A DNA stretch of 64,000 nucleotides, from assembly GCF_004564235.1 (NCBI RefSeq), contig NZ_SOMN01000004.1, positions 124,001 through 188,000 of the forward strand, given 5' to 3'. The first letter of the stretch is position 1. Each line of letters begins with the position of its first letter. The stretch comes from Cohnella luojiensis (lineage in GTDB: Bacteria > Bacillota > Bacilli > Paenibacillales > Paenibacillaceae). This document shows positions 63,749 to 64,000 of the stretch, in pieces. Below the pieces are notes generated by a model, which saw nothing but the letters and a program-made list of their open reading frames with translations, searched no databases and was not told the DNA's origin. Both the position numbers and the translations under genes were made by a program.

Positions 63749-63804
63749 TCTATAGAACGTATAGAAAAAATAGAATTGATTAATAAATAACGTTTCAATA
63801 TTAT
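63749..63804 (+). promoter_or_regulatory. LysR-type promoter 5 (cytoplasmic YcaC-like gene)
   Basis: TCTAT-N7-ATAGA (63749-63765), ten bases, TTGATT (63776-63781), 17 bases, TATTAT (63799-63804). Here the core dyad is the perfect TCTATA-N5-TATAGA. Confidence 0.75.
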
Positions 63805-63879
63805 AAACACATGCGACGGACTTCATACTGATAATTTCGTATGCTGTCATAACTAACAAAATGAAAGTTGGGATTCTAC

Positions 63880-64000
63880 ATGTTTAATGATAAATCCGAT
63901 TTGCTTACTCCCGGTAACTCTGCCATAATCCTTATCGACCATCAACCACAAATGCTATTCGGAGTACAAAGCGCCGATAGACAAACCGTAATCAACAATA
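63880..64000 (+). CDS. YcaC-like isochorismatase-family hydrolase, cut by window end
   Basis: The first 40 codons only. ATG 63880 begins FNDKSDLLTPGNSAIILIDH, then QPQMLFGVQS, the same N-terminal catalytic segment as the secreted protein at 54085 but with no signal peptide, so this one should be cytoplasmic. The ribosome site is weak. Promoter 5 lies upstream. Confidence 0.8.
   Translation, partial: MFNDKSDLLTPGNSAIILIDHQPQMLFGVQSADRQTVINN

Overview
The window looks like chromosomal DNA of a spore-former of the Paenibacillaceae (Paenibacillus, Cohnella or a relative). Supporting signs are strong AGGAGG-type ribosome sites, frequent TTG and GTG starts, two YesM/YesN-type two-component systems next to Lpl/Ytc-type sugar ABC transporters, many AraC-type regulators, a perfect Gram-positive cre site and very long secreted modular glycosidases. 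No rRNA, tRNA, insertion sequence, phage gene or CRISPR array was seen.

Region 1 (1-12.2 kb) holds an AraC fragment, a small zinc-ribbon-like protein, a GH51 arabinofuranosidase, a NUDIX hydrolase, a PhyH dioxygenase divergent from an AraC regulator, a VOC protein, a Gfo/Idh-ThuA operon with its own AraC regulator, an AAA+ ATPase/TPR-membrane protein pair, and two related ArsR genes (one fused to an SRPBCC domain). The two ArsR genes share one palindromic promoter-operator and are probably leaderless. Region 2 (12.4-27.3 kb) is an alpha-galactoside locus: a secreted modular GH27, a DEAD-box helicase and GIY-YIG pair, GH4 MelA, two permeases, a binding lipoprotein, and a response regulator/histidine kinase pair. 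Region 3 (27.9-51.4 kb) contains three more PhyH dioxygenases, several AraC regulators, a second two-component system with ABC transporter, an FAD oxidoreductase, an IclR-SDR-FAH cluster that fits a non-phosphorylating deoxysugar pathway, and a Gfo/Idh-TIM-barrel pair.

Region 4 (51.4-64 kb) has a thioredoxin-reductase-like flavoprotein with an Rrf2 regulator. From about 53.9 kb it becomes AT-richer and is devoted to stress or detoxification: YcaC-like hydrolases, GAPDH, a YjdI/YjdJ pair, an MFS exporter, a decayed catalase, Dps, a YtcJ-type amidohydrolase, a chloroperoxidase-type hydrolase and a LysR regulator. Five promoters here share one exact geometry (CTAT-N7-ATAG, 10 bp, -35, 17 bp, -10), which I read as a regulon of the local LysR protein.

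Two structural themes cross the window. Five intergenic tandem arrays have three different unit sequences but the same 51-bp period. Several pseudogenes keep both ends of the gene and have lost the middle.
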